From contig DASRPK010000118.1 in the NCBI GenBank assembly GCA_035646395.1, positions 1 through 64,000 on the forward strand: DNA of 64,000 nucleotides, given 5' to 3'. Shown piece by piece: positions 53,363 to 61,280 of the stretch. The notes under the pieces are model-generated. The model saw only the letters and a program-made list of their open reading frames with translations. It was not told the origin of the DNA and ran no database searches. Numbering within the stretch: position 1 is the first letter of the stretch; each line of letters opens with the position of its first letter. Both the position numbers and the translations under genes were made by a program. The stretch is from JABWBJ01 sp035646395. GTDB lineage: Bacteria > Gemmatimonadota > Gemmatimonadetes > Gemmatimonadales > Gemmatimonadaceae.

Positions 53363-54128
53363 GGCTGCCTAACCGCTGCCAGCGAACCCGGGACAGCCAC
53401 GCCGATTGCGTGCCGGAATCAGGCTCGAAACTGTAGTACACCACGAGCGGTTGCCCGCGAATCAGCGAATCGGGGACGAAGCCCCAGTACCGGCTATCGA
53501 GCGAATTGTCGCGATTGTCACCCAGCATGAAGTATTGCTTGTCCGGCACGACGATCGGCCCCCAGTTGTTCCGCGACGGGTGATAGCCGACAAACGCCTG
53601 CGCCGTCTTGACCAGGTAGTTCCGCTGCCAGCGGAACTCTTCGCCCGAGGGGTCCATTCCGGGATCAGTGTGCACGACGTAATGCTCACGTACCTCGCGC
53701 CCGTTGCGGATCAGCTTCCCCTGCTCCATCGCCAGTGTGTCGCCGGGCATGCCAACGAGCCGCTTGACGAAGTTCTTCGTGGGATCCTGAGGCCACTGAA
53801 ATACGACCACGTCGCCGAGCCGCGGCTCACGCAGCGCCGGGAGTCGCTTGCCTGTGAACGGCACTTCCGCGCCGTACACGAGCTTGTTCACCAGGAGGAA
53901 GTCACCGACCAGCAGCGTACGCTCCATGCTGCCGCTCGGGATCTTGAACGCCTCGACGATGAACGCGCGGACGAACAGGAAGACGAGGATCGCGACCTGA
54001 AACGACTTTGCCCACTCCCACATAACGCGAATCACGCGGCCACGTGACTTGTTCACGCGACGAAGCGCCTGCGCGCGCTCTTCGACGGAAATGGTTGCCG
54101 AGGGAGTTGTCTGGGTAGGATCGCTCAT
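53352..54128 (-). CDS. lepB: Signal peptidase I
   Basis: LepB removes signal peptides at the inner membrane. The 258 residues have one transmembrane segment (about 44-60), the catalytic Ser67 in IPSGSMERTLLVGD, the Lys in NFVKRLVGMPGD and the box-E motif FMLGDNRDNSLDSRYWGFV. The N-terminus is cytoplasmic and basic. Its end overlaps the sigma-factor start. Confidence 0.95.
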   Translation of the reverse strand: MSDPTQTTPSATISVEERAQALRRVNKSRGRVIRVMWEWAKSFQVAILVFLFVRAFIVEAFKIPSGSMERTLLVGDFLLVNKLVYGAEVPFTGKRLPALREPRLGDVVVFQWPQDPTKNFVKRLVGMPGDTLAMEQGKLIRNGREVREHYVVHTDPGMDPSGEEFRWQRNYLVKTAQAFVGYHPSRNNWGPIVVPDKQYFMLGDNRDNSLDSRYWGFVPDSLIRGQPLVVYYSFEPDSGTQSAWLSRVRWQRLGSRVH

Positions 54129-54285
54129 GCTTCAATCACGATCGCAGTGCTGTCGATGACGCGCACTCTCGTTTGAAAGTCGCGTAAGTATTGGGAACGA
54201 CTCACCTTCGACAGCTGCATCTGCGGGCAATTAAGCCGGTACCAAAGACGGCCGCAAGTGAGCGCCAGGGAGGGCACGATTTGCC

Positions 54286-55779
54286 TCAATCCGCAGTGTA
54301 TGTGTCGAGTTGCGCACGTTGTAGTACTCCGGAGTAATCCACGTATCCCACCTTGGTCTCTGAATAGAACTCGTACACCTCCCAACCACCTTCACGATGG
54401 CCATTCCCCGTCTGCTTGACCCCACCGAACGGCAGGTGCGCTTCAGCGCCAATCGTCGGTGCGTTGACGTAGGTGATGCCGTTGTCGAGCTCCTGTAAGG
54501 CACGGAAGGCTACCTGCACGTTTTTCGTGTATATGGACGACGACAAGCCGTAACGAACGTCATTGTTTACCCTGAAGGCCTCGTCCACCGATCCCACGCG
54601 AATCACAGAGAGAACGGGACCAAAGATCTCCTCCTGCTCGAGCCGACTCCCTGGTTGTACGCCGGTGAAAATGGTTGGGTCGTAGAAGTGACCCTTGTCG
54701 AGCCCCTTCCCAGCCGGCCGTTGACCACCACACGTCAGCGTCGCACCCTCGGAGTGACCGAGTTCCACGTAGTACTCGACCTTTGCCAGCGCATCACCGT
54801 GGATGAGGGGACCGACGTCCGTGTTCGCCTGCCGTCCGTCGCCCAACCGCAACGACTGTGCCCGCGACTGCAGGCTGTTCACGAATTCGTCGTGGATGCC
54901 GTCCTGAAGGATCAGCCGGCTCGTCGCCGTGCAGCGTTGTCCTGTCGTGCCAAATGCGCCCCACAACACGCCGTCGAGTGCCAGGTCCAGGTCCGCGTCG
55001 TCGAGCACGATCTGCGCGTTCTTCCCTCCCATTTCGAGCGACAGCCGCTTGTGCATCCGGCCACAGGTTTCTCCTACACGTCGTCCCGTTTCGGTTGAGC
55101 CGGTGAACGAAACGATGGGCACGTCAGGGTGATCAACGATTGCCGCGCCCGCGACCTCGCCCCGGCCGTGGACGAGTTGGATGACTTCGGGGGGGAGTCC
55201 AGCCTCGAGCAGGATTTCGACAAATACGGTCCCCGTATGCGGCACGTCTTCAGCCGGCTTGAACACGCACGCGTTTCCGCACACCAGCGCCGGGAACATT
55301 TTCCAGGTCGGTATCGCCAGCGGAAAATTGAACGGCGTGATGATCCCCGCGACGCCGATCGGCCGCCGGAAACTCATCGCCCACTTGCTGCGCAGCTCAC
55401 TGGGCACCGTGTGCCCAAAAAGCCGGCGCCCTTCGGTAGCCGCGTAATACGCGGTATCGATTCCTTCCTGCACATCGCCGCGCGTCTCAGCCAATGGCTT
55501 ACCCATTTCGCGCGTCATCAGGGCTGCAATCTCTTCCTTCCGCGCGGCGAGCAGGTCGCCGGCCCGGCGCAGGATGTCACCGCGCAGTGGCGCGGGAGTC
55601 GCTCGCCAGACCTCGAATCCTTTCCGCGCGGACGCCACCGCACGCGCAACATCCTCGGAGTTCGAGAGTGGAAAGGTCCCGATGACGTCCGACGTGTCCG
55701 CGGGATTGACGTTATCGAAGGTTTCGCCTGACGAGGCGGGGACCCACGCGCCGGCGATGAAGTTCCTGAACTCGGGCAT
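54286..55779 (-). CDS. Aldehyde dehydrogenase
   Basis: The NAD(P)-dependent enzyme has 497 residues. The ATG at 55779 gives MPEFRNFIAGAWVPASSGET, the usual start, and excludes an upstream extension read from the repeat element. It has FNFPLAIPTWKMFPALVCGN, the catalytic Glu in SLEMGGKNAQIV, the Cys in FGTTGQRCTATSRLI and EEIFGPVLSVIRV. It resembles semialdehyde dehydrogenases of the ALDH7/ketoglutarate type, but the substrate cannot be set. The 157 bp between its stop and lepB show nothing clear. Confidence 0.9.
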   Translation of the reverse strand: MPEFRNFIAGAWVPASSGETFDNVNPADTSDVIGTFPLSNSEDVARAVASARKGFEVWRATPAPLRGDILRRAGDLLAARKEEIAALMTREMGKPLAETRGDVQEGIDTAYYAATEGRRLFGHTVPSELRSKWAMSFRRPIGVAGIITPFNFPLAIPTWKMFPALVCGNACVFKPAEDVPHTGTVFVEILLEAGLPPEVIQLVHGRGEVAGAAIVDHPDVPIVSFTGSTETGRRVGETCGRMHKRLSLEMGGKNAQIVLDDADLDLALDGVLWGAFGTTGQRCTATSRLILQDGIHDEFVNSLQSRAQSLRLGDGRQANTDVGPLIHGDALAKVEYYVELGHSEGATLTCGGQRPAGKGLDKGHFYDPTIFTGVQPGSRLEQEEIFGPVLSVIRVGSVDEAFRVNNDVRYGLSSSIYTKNVQVAFRALQELDNGITYVNAPTIGAEAHLPFGGVKQTGNGHREGGWEVYEFYSETKVGYVDYSGVLQRAQLDTYTAD

Positions 55780-55786
55780 GAAGGAA

Positions 55787-55882
55787 GTTGCTGAGTTGCT
55801 GAATTGCCAAGGACAGCTGAAAGGTAGCGTGTTCGTTGACGCCTTCACGCCCTTATCAACCTGGCAACTCTTTCAACTCATC
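55787..55882. repeat. Inverted GTTGCTGA / CAACTC element
   Basis: The left part (55787-55810) has GTTGCTGA twice and ATTGCC. The right part (55854-55878) has ATCAACCTGGCAACTC and TTTCAACTC. The two are imperfect complements. The right part directly follows the stop (TGA) of the small membrane-protein gene, as read on the minus strand. The left part lies just upstream of the aldehyde dehydrogenase start. Confidence 0.7.
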
Positions 55883-56321
55883 CACACATCCATGCCGCGG
55901 GGTGCGCTTCCGTAGGAATCGCATATCCGATGCGTGGCAGGATTTCGGTCGCTGCCAGCGTGCCGCCCCAGAGCGTAAGGAGCAGCGACAAGATGTGTGC
56001 CTTCGCCGAGCGATGTTTCCATGTCCACACAGCGCTCCACACACCAGCTGCCATCAGGACGCCGACCGCGGCAAGATATCCAAACAGCCCTGCGCCACAA
56101 CGCGCCGAGTAGGGCCAGAACACCATACCCACACCGAGCGCGGTCGCCAGTAACAACCGCATCATGACGCCAAACGTCGTGGTTTCCCGCTGGATCGTCT
56201 GCGCGGCGACCTTTTCCGTCGGACTGGCGTTCGGCTTCGCCGGAAGCAACGCCTCGTCCGACATCGACTCGAGCTGTTTGTCGATCTTGGCGAGTTCTTT
56301 ATCCCAGTTAGATGGAGGCAT
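55878..56321 (-). CDS. Small integral membrane protein
   Basis: The 147-residue protein has a charged cytoplasmic front (WDKELAKIDKQLESMSDEALL) and then at least three hydrophobic helices (VMMRLLLATALGVGMVFWPY, GLFGYLAAVGVLMAAGVWSAV, ILSLLLTLWGGTLAATEIL). I do not recognise the family. It lies 38 nt after the sigma-54 regulator gene, across a heptad array, and may be in its transcript. Confidence 0.75.
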   Translation of the reverse strand: MPPSNWDKELAKIDKQLESMSDEALLPAKPNASPTEKVAAQTIQRETTTFGVMMRLLLATALGVGMVFWPYSARCGAGLFGYLAAVGVLMAAGVWSAVWTWKHRSAKAHILSLLLTLWGGTLAATEILPRIGYAIPTEAHPAAWMCG

Positions 56322-56350
56322 GGGATGGCGGATGGCGGATGACGGATGGG
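56322..56350. repeat. GGATGGC-type heptad array
   Basis: GGGATGGC, GGATGGC, GGATGAC and GGATGGG lie in 7-nt steps. It occupies the gap between the stop of the sigma-54 regulator and the start of the membrane-protein gene. It is the same word family as 15721-17120. There is no complementary arm here. Confidence 0.8.
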
Positions 56351-56359
56351 CGAAACATC

Positions 56360-57724
56360 TCAGCTTTCCCTCGCCAGACCATAACGTTCGATCTTCTTGT
56401 AGAGATTCGAGCGGGGCATGTCGAGCACCCTCGCTGTTTCACTCACGTTCCAGTCCATCTCACGCAGCTTGTGCAACAGGAACGCCCGCTCGGCTGCGTT
56501 CTTGAATTCCTCGTACGTTTTGATTTCCAGCAGCGAGCCGAGACCCGACGCATCCGGCGGCCTCGTGCCCGTAAGCCGCGAGACATCAGCCGCGGTAATG
56601 CGCGGACCCGACGACAGGATGAGCACACGCTCGATCGCGTTGCGCAACTCCCGAACGTTTCCAGGCCAATCGTAACGCTGAAGAGTTTCGAGCGCGGAGC
56701 TATCGAGCATCCGGGGCGCAATCCCGTCCCGCTGCGTCAACACATTGACGAAATGCTGCGCCAGAAGGGGGATGTCCTCGCGGCGGTCGCGCAGCGGCGG
56801 CACGTGTAACGGCACGACGTTGAGCCGGTAGTACAGGTCCTCACGAAAGCGACCACCGGCAAGCTCCTCCTCGAGCATCTTGTTGGTCGCGGCCAGCACA
56901 CGCACGTCCACACGATACGACTTGGTGCCGCCGATGCGGGTGACTTCACCGTCCTGCAGCACGCGCAACACCTTCGCCTGCGCGGCCAGGCTCATGTCGC
57001 CGATTTCATCGAGAAAGAGTGTTCCCTTGTCGGCCTGCTCGAACTTTCCGGCGCGATCGCTCACGGCGCCGGTGAACGACCCCTTCATGTGGCCGAACAA
57101 TTCGCTCTCGATCAGTTCCGACGGAATCGCCGCGCAGTTCACCTCGACAAACGGCTTGTTCGCCCTCGGCGAGAGACGATGAATCGCGCGGGCCACGAGC
57201 TCCTTGCCCGTACCGTTCTCGCCCGTGATGAGCACCCGGGCCGGCGTGACCGAGACCTTCTCGATCTGGTTCGTGAGTGCGCGAATCGCATACGACTTCC
57301 CCACGATCTCGAACCGCGACTCGATCGTCTCGCGCAGGCGAGCATTCTCTTCCTGCAGCGATTGCGTCTGCAACGCATTCCTGAGCAGGACGAGAATGCG
57401 GTCGGTGTCGAGCGGCTTCTCGAGAATGTCGTACGCGCCCAGCTGGGTGGCCTCGACCGCGGTCTGAATCGTCGCATGACCACTGATCATGACCACGGTC
57501 GCGGTCGAGTCGATCTGGCGGATGCGCTTCAGTCCTTCCAGCCCGTCCATTCCGGCCATCTTCACATCCAGAAAGACGAGATGTGGGCGCCACTTCTCGA
57601 ACGTCGCGATGCCGGCAGGAGCACTCGACTCCGAGCGCACCTCGTATCCTTCGTACTCGAGCAGCTGGCCGAGCGCGGCGCGAATGCCCTGCTCGTCGTC
57701 GACCACCAGGATGCGGTGGCTCAC
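56360..57724 (-). CDS. Sigma-54-dependent response regulator (NtrC/AtoC family)
   Basis: The 454-residue activator has a receiver domain (about 1-120; phospho-Asp in VFLDVKMAGMDG, VVMISGHATIQTAV), an AAA+ domain (about 140-370; Walker A ITGENGTGKELVAR, sigma-54 contact GSFTGA, Walker B GTLFLDEIGDMS) and a Fis-type HTH (NVSETARVLDMPRSNLYKKI). The sigma-54 contact loop has Ser in place of the usual Ala (GAFTGA). The GTG start overlaps the stop of the next gene upstream. No histidine kinase is nearby, so the partner lies elsewhere. Confidence 0.93.
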   Translation of the reverse strand: MSHRILVVDDEQGIRAALGQLLEYEGYEVRSESSAPAGIATFEKWRPHLVFLDVKMAGMDGLEGLKRIRQIDSTATVVMISGHATIQTAVEATQLGAYDILEKPLDTDRILVLLRNALQTQSLQEENARLRETIESRFEIVGKSYAIRALTNQIEKVSVTPARVLITGENGTGKELVARAIHRLSPRANKPFVEVNCAAIPSELIESELFGHMKGSFTGAVSDRAGKFEQADKGTLFLDEIGDMSLAAQAKVLRVLQDGEVTRIGGTKSYRVDVRVLAATNKMLEEELAGGRFREDLYYRLNVVPLHVPPLRDRREDIPLLAQHFVNVLTQRDGIAPRMLDSSALETLQRYDWPGNVRELRNAIERVLILSSGPRITAADVSRLTGTRPPDASGLGSLLEIKTYEEFKNAAERAFLLHKLREMDWNVSETARVLDMPRSNLYKKIERYGLARES

Positions 57725-58371
57725 CGGCCGCGGCGGTAGAGGGTGATTTCGCCCCGGGACACGCGGACGTCGCCGATATACTCGGGAATGGAGATCGCGA
57801 TCCCGTTAGGCGCGACCCCTTCCGGCCTGACACTGGCGTCCAGGCGCGCCAGCAATCGCGGAATCGCCGCGCGCGGGAGCGAAAGGTCGGCAATCTTCAC
57901 CGACGCCACCCGGAATTCGCCGAGTCCGGGGCGCAGGACCCCCATCGTGCCGGTGAACTCGATGCGCTCGCGTTTGTCGAGGATGCTCGCCAGCGGACCT
58001 AACGCGTCGAGCCCGCGCAGGTCCTCGAGTTCCACGAGCGCACGAACGCGCACGGTTTCACTGTCGACCGCCGCCTCCACCGAATCGAGATTCGCCGGCA
58101 GCCTGTGCCCGGAACTCGCCACCATGAGCTCCGCCAGTTCGGCGGCGGATACCGTGACATAGGCCGGCCCATTGGGCCGACCGAGAGACGCAATGTCGTC
58201 ACCGGTCTTCTGCGTGCCGGCACCGGGTTCCTTGACCGTTTCCCAGGTCACCGGCGCGGGCTCTCCACGACCGAGCACACGCGGCATCCACCGGTCGCGC
58301 ATGAGGAACGCGACCGCGCCCGCCAGCACGAGCAGGAGAAGACACCCGAGTCGACCAAGACAGGAGAACAC
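57721..58371 (-). CDS. Membrane-anchored hypothetical protein
   Basis: The 216-residue protein has one N-terminal transmembrane helix (GRLGCLLLLVLAGAVAFLM) and then a periplasmic alpha/beta domain. It contains TVSAAELAELMVASSGHRLPA and VKIADLSLPRAAIPRLLARLD near the end. The family is not recognised. Its stop and the regulator GTG overlap (GTGA), so the two are co-translated and this protein may feed the regulator's pathway. Confidence 0.7.
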   Translation of the reverse strand: MFSCLGRLGCLLLLVLAGAVAFLMRDRWMPRVLGRGEPAPVTWETVKEPGAGTQKTGDDIASLGRPNGPAYVTVSAAELAELMVASSGHRLPANLDSVEAAVDSETVRVRALVELEDLRGLDALGPLASILDKRERIEFTGTMGVLRPGLGEFRVASVKIADLSLPRAAIPRLLARLDASVRPEGVAPNGIAISIPEYIGDVRVSRGEITLYRRGR

Positions 58372-58415
58372 GACGTTCCTTACGGTTCGGAAGTGGGGAA
58401 CGATTCGGCGGGAAT

Positions 58416-58976
58416 CTAAGAGCCGCCGAGCGGAAACGATGCGAGCACTGAATACTCCGAGCCTGCCGGGCGTAGCACGCTCCGCATGAGCAATACCCGC
58501 GAGACGTCAAACGGGTACGTGTCATGTTTGTGAAGTGCCAGCGCCTTGCTCAGGCTCACCTTCTGCTCCGCGGACAACGGGCCGGTTGTACGCCCGATCG
58601 TCAGGTGGGCGCGAAACGGACGCTGAGGAAAACCCAGCGTGGCGCACGTTTCTCCGATGTCCCCGCCCAATCGGATGAGCGCTCCTTCATCACGAAGGCC
58701 GAGCCACACGACACGGATCCTGCGCCAGTCGGGGAACACGCCGACTCCGGTGATCACCGCGGGAAAGGGGGAATGCCGAAGGGCGACAGCTTCGGTGGCG
58801 ACAGAAATTTCCGCTACGCGCGACTCGTCCACTTCCCCGAGGAATGCCATCGTGAAGTGGAAATGACTCTCGCCCACCCAGCGAATCCCGCTGGTGGTCG
58901 CGCGAACACTGTCCACGGTGCCGGCGACGCGGCGCCGGCACGGATCGCCTGGATCAATTGCCAGGAAGAGCCGCAC
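58416..58976 (-). CDS. thpR: RNA 2',3'-cyclic phosphodiesterase (2H family)
   Basis: The 186 residues begin VRLFLAIDPGDPCRRRVAG and have the two HxT motifs of the 2H phosphoesterases: HFHFTMAFLGE and RAHLTIGRTTG. This is the usual ThpR family, which opens 2',3'-cyclic phosphates. I chose the GTG at 58976 because MxLFLAI is the family start. The gene overlaps the small gene upstream by 23 nt. Confidence 0.9.
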   Translation of the reverse strand: MRLFLAIDPGDPCRRRVAGTVDSVRATTSGIRWVGESHFHFTMAFLGEVDESRVAEISVATEAVALRHSPFPAVITGVGVFPDWRRIRVVWLGLRDEGALIRLGGDIGETCATLGFPQRPFRAHLTIGRTTGPLSAEQKVSLSKALALHKHDTYPFDVSRVLLMRSVLRPAGSEYSVLASFPLGGS

Positions 58977-59154
58977 CGTCCGGATCCAGTTCCAGCGCGA
59001 GGTGCGTGAAGCCCTCTTCCTTTGCAAGGCGCAGCACGTCGGCACGCACCGCCGCTGTCAGGTAACCCGGGGCCGCGACTATTATTGCCAGGCGATCCCG
59101 CACTTCAATGCGGCACGTGATGCCCTCCTGCGCAAGGCGAGACGTTAGGTTCAC
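58954..59154 (-). CDS. 66-residue protein coupled to larE
   Basis: The GTG at 59154 overlaps the larE stop as GTGA, and the gene ends 23 nt inside thpR. The protein reads VNLTSRLAQEGITCRIEVRD, then RLAIIVAAPGYLTAAVRADV, then LRLAKEEGFTHLALELD, a balanced alpha/beta composition with no low-complexity sequence. No family is recognised; the pattern suggests a small ACT/ferredoxin-like fold. Its frame is fixed by two overlaps, which supports it as a real gene. Confidence 0.65.
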   Translation of the reverse strand: MNLTSRLAQEGITCRIEVRDRLAIIVAAPGYLTAAVRADVLRLAKEEGFTHLALELDPDGAALPGN

Positions 59155-59993
59155 GCCGCCGCCACGCCTTCGAGCACGTTCAGGGAACCGGAACGGAAGC
59201 CTCGCAAGTCGATCGCCACACGACGGAACCCCGCGGCGCGGACGGCCTGCACCAGCCGCTGCGCATTGTCCGGCAACAACCACTCGTCGATCAGTCGCGA
59301 TTCGAGCTCGATCCGGGCGAGGTCATCATGATGCCTGACGCGGAGGTCGCCGGTGACCCCGAGTGCCCGAAGCCCCCGCTCGGCACGATCGATCTGTTGC
59401 AGGCGTTCTGGCGTTACTGGGGTGCCGTAGGGAATCCGCGACGCCAGGCATGGAGCAGACGGTTGCGACCATGTCGCCAGTCCGCGCGCGCGCGAAAGTT
59501 CGCGAATCTCTGCCTTGGTGAGCCCTGCCAGGGCCAGCGGCGACTGGACGCCATGCTCCGCGGCCGCCCGAGAGCCAGGACGATGACCCGTAAGGTCATC
59601 GGCATTGGTCCCGTCGACGACGGTCGTCATCCCCTGGTCGCGGGCCATGGGACACAACACGGCCCAGAGCACACTCTTGCAGAAATAGCAGCGATTCACG
59701 GGATTTGCGGCGTAGCGCGGATCGTCCACTTCATCCGTAGCGACGATCCGGAGCTCGATATCCCACTGGGCGGCGAACGCGAGCGCCTTGTCCGATTGAT
59801 CGTTAGGCACGGAAGGGCTGCGGCCGAACACCGCCAGGACGTTCCGTCGCCCGAGCACCTCACGAGCGACCACGGCCAGGTACGTGGAATCGACGCCACC
59901 GGAATACCCGATCAGCACCGATCGCTGCTCGCGCAGCCACTCGGCGAGACGGCTTTCCTTGAGCCTGGCAGTGTCGATCGAGGGTGACTCCAT
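59151..59993 (-). CDS. larE: ATP-dependent sacrificial sulfur transferase LarE
   Basis: LarE gives its own cysteine sulfur to the nickel-pincer cofactor of lactate racemase and related enzymes. The 280 residues have the PP-loop LIGYSGGVDSTYLAVVA, NRCYFCKSVLW (C102, C105), VVDGTNADDLTGHRPG and the sacrificial Cys182 in SQPSAPCLASRIPYG. The partners larB and larC are not in the window. It starts an operon with the small gene and thpR. Confidence 0.9.
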   Translation of the reverse strand: MESPSIDTARLKESRLAEWLREQRSVLIGYSGGVDSTYLAVVAREVLGRRNVLAVFGRSPSVPNDQSDKALAFAAQWDIELRIVATDEVDDPRYAANPVNRCYFCKSVLWAVLCPMARDQGMTTVVDGTNADDLTGHRPGSRAAAEHGVQSPLALAGLTKAEIRELSRARGLATWSQPSAPCLASRIPYGTPVTPERLQQIDRAERGLRALGVTGDLRVRHHDDLARIELESRLIDEWLLPDNAQRLVQAVRAAGFRRVAIDLRGFRSGSLNVLEGVAAA

Positions 59994-60028
59994 GCGCGAA
60001 ACGTAGCGCAGTCACCACCGCAACACAG

Positions 60029-60814
60029 TTACTTCGGCTTCTGCGCCGCGCGACTGGCGAGCGCCCAGGCAAACGCCTCCTGCATGAGATCCGGAGGCAC
60101 CGTGTGACCACCCACGAAAGTCTTGAGCGTCACCTCATAGCCGGCCCGGCTCAGCATTGGCGCAATGCGCTCGCTCGTGTCCTCGAACGGCAGGATGGGA
60201 TCGTTATTGCCGTGCGTGATGTACACCTCGGGCTTTCCCGCCGCTGTACTGGGAGGGATGAATCCCGGAGAGAACGCCACGATGCGCGTGAACAGGTCGC
60301 CATTCATTCTGCCGATTGCCAATGCGTACGATGCGCCGTCGGAAAACCCCGACACAATCACGCGCGACGGATCGATCGACACGCGCGAAAATACGATTCT
60401 CAACGCGCTGTCCAGGAACGCGATATCGGGGCCATACATGCCGCGGATGGCGTCCCAGGTTGGACCTCGCGAATCGGGAATGAGCAGGGCGAAGTCGAGA
60501 CTGTCGGAGGCGCCGAACAGGCGGCGACGGATTCCCTGCGCTGACCCGCCGGCACCGTGAAGCATCACGACGAGCGGAACCGGTCCCCTCGCGGCCGCGC
60601 GCGGAACGAACAGCAGGCCGTCGCGCTCGCGGCCCAGGCGCAGCTGCACAAAGCCGGAGACTGGTGTGCCAGTGACCGTGCGCGGCCTGGCTTTCAGCCG
60701 GCCATCCCGCCACACCAGGTCCTGCGACTGACCTAACGAGCAGGCAGCAATGGCTGCGACAGATGCCAGCGTGAGCAGGCGTTTGTGGCGTGATGGCGTG
60801 AGCGGGAGGGTCAC
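60029..60814 (-). CDS. Alpha/beta-hydrolase lipoprotein (esterase/PHB depolymerase-like)
   Basis: The 261-residue protein has a lipobox (SVAAIAACSLG). The hydrolase has the oxyanion motif VVMLHGAGGSA, the nucleophile GFSDGASYALA, the acid in THGNNDPILPFEDT and the His in FVGGHTVPPDLMQ. It resembles secreted polyhydroxybutyrate depolymerase-like and feruloyl-type esterases. It is anchored to the membrane and faces the periplasm or outside. The gene is 35 bp upstream of larE on the same strand. Confidence 0.88.
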   Translation of the reverse strand: MTLPLTPSRHKRLLTLASVAAIAACSLGQSQDLVWRDGRLKARPRTVTGTPVSGFVQLRLGRERDGLLFVPRAAARGPVPLVVMLHGAGGSAQGIRRRLFGASDSLDFALLIPDSRGPTWDAIRGMYGPDIAFLDSALRIVFSRVSIDPSRVIVSGFSDGASYALAIGRMNGDLFTRIVAFSPGFIPPSTAAGKPEVYITHGNNDPILPFEDTSERIAPMLSRAGYEVTLKTFVGGHTVPPDLMQEAFAWALASRAAQKPK

Positions 60815-61280
60815 GCATGGAAAATGTCACGGCCTGTCGCGCTTTGCAGGGCGTGGGCTGACCCGGGGCATGGGGTACAGGGCATGGGGTCTGGGATTGC
60901 AGCCCCATGCCCTATGCCCCATGCCCCATTGCCCCATGGGGCTGGTGTTGCTAAGTCGGTCCTGGATCGCGATTCTTTGCGGAGTGACAGCGTTGTTCGT
61001 CCTTCTTCTGGGCCGCTGCGAGCGGCCCGGACCCCATCAAAGTCTCGGGGTGGACTGCCAGTCAGTCCTCCTCATGAACAGCGTGGCGCGTGGGCTGGGA
61101 GGGGGTGTTTTTCCAGATCAGTCGTCGACAAGAAGTACTCCGGCCCGGGCCGCTGGCGGGCGCTTCCTGAGAGATCCTTAAGTCGCAAATGGGTGTGGGA
61201 AACTCGATCAGGCCGGTAGATTACATGGCTTGATCTCCGACGAGTGCGTCGTCAAGCTGGTCCACCGAGCTAATACGCGA
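60815..61280. promoter_or_regulatory. Divergent intergenic region with heptad element and hairpin
   Basis: These 466 bp separate the divergent esterase and NPD-family genes. They hold the CATGGGG element (60862-60942) and a perfect hairpin GGGCCGCT/AGCGGCCC (61010-61028, 3-nt loop). No T-run follows the hairpin. A short open frame from 60938 with one hydrophobic stretch exists but looks accidental. Promoters must lie here, but I cannot mark them. Confidence 0.5.
60862..60942. repeat. Inverted CATGGGG / CCCCATG heptad element
   Basis: The left arm (60862-60890) has GGCATGG, GGTACAG, GGCATGG, GGTCTGG. The right arm (60903-60942) has CCCCATG, CCCTATG, CCCCATG, CCCCATT, GCCCCATGGGGC. The arms pair with a loop of about 12 nt. 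Unlike most of the others it lies between two divergent starts, not next to a stop codon. Confidence 0.9.

Noticed and set aside
60938..61181. Possible small membrane protein (starts MGLVLLSRSW)
   Set aside because: It begins inside the CCCCATG array, has a single hydrophobic stretch and then a composition like translated intergenic DNA; no ribosome site.
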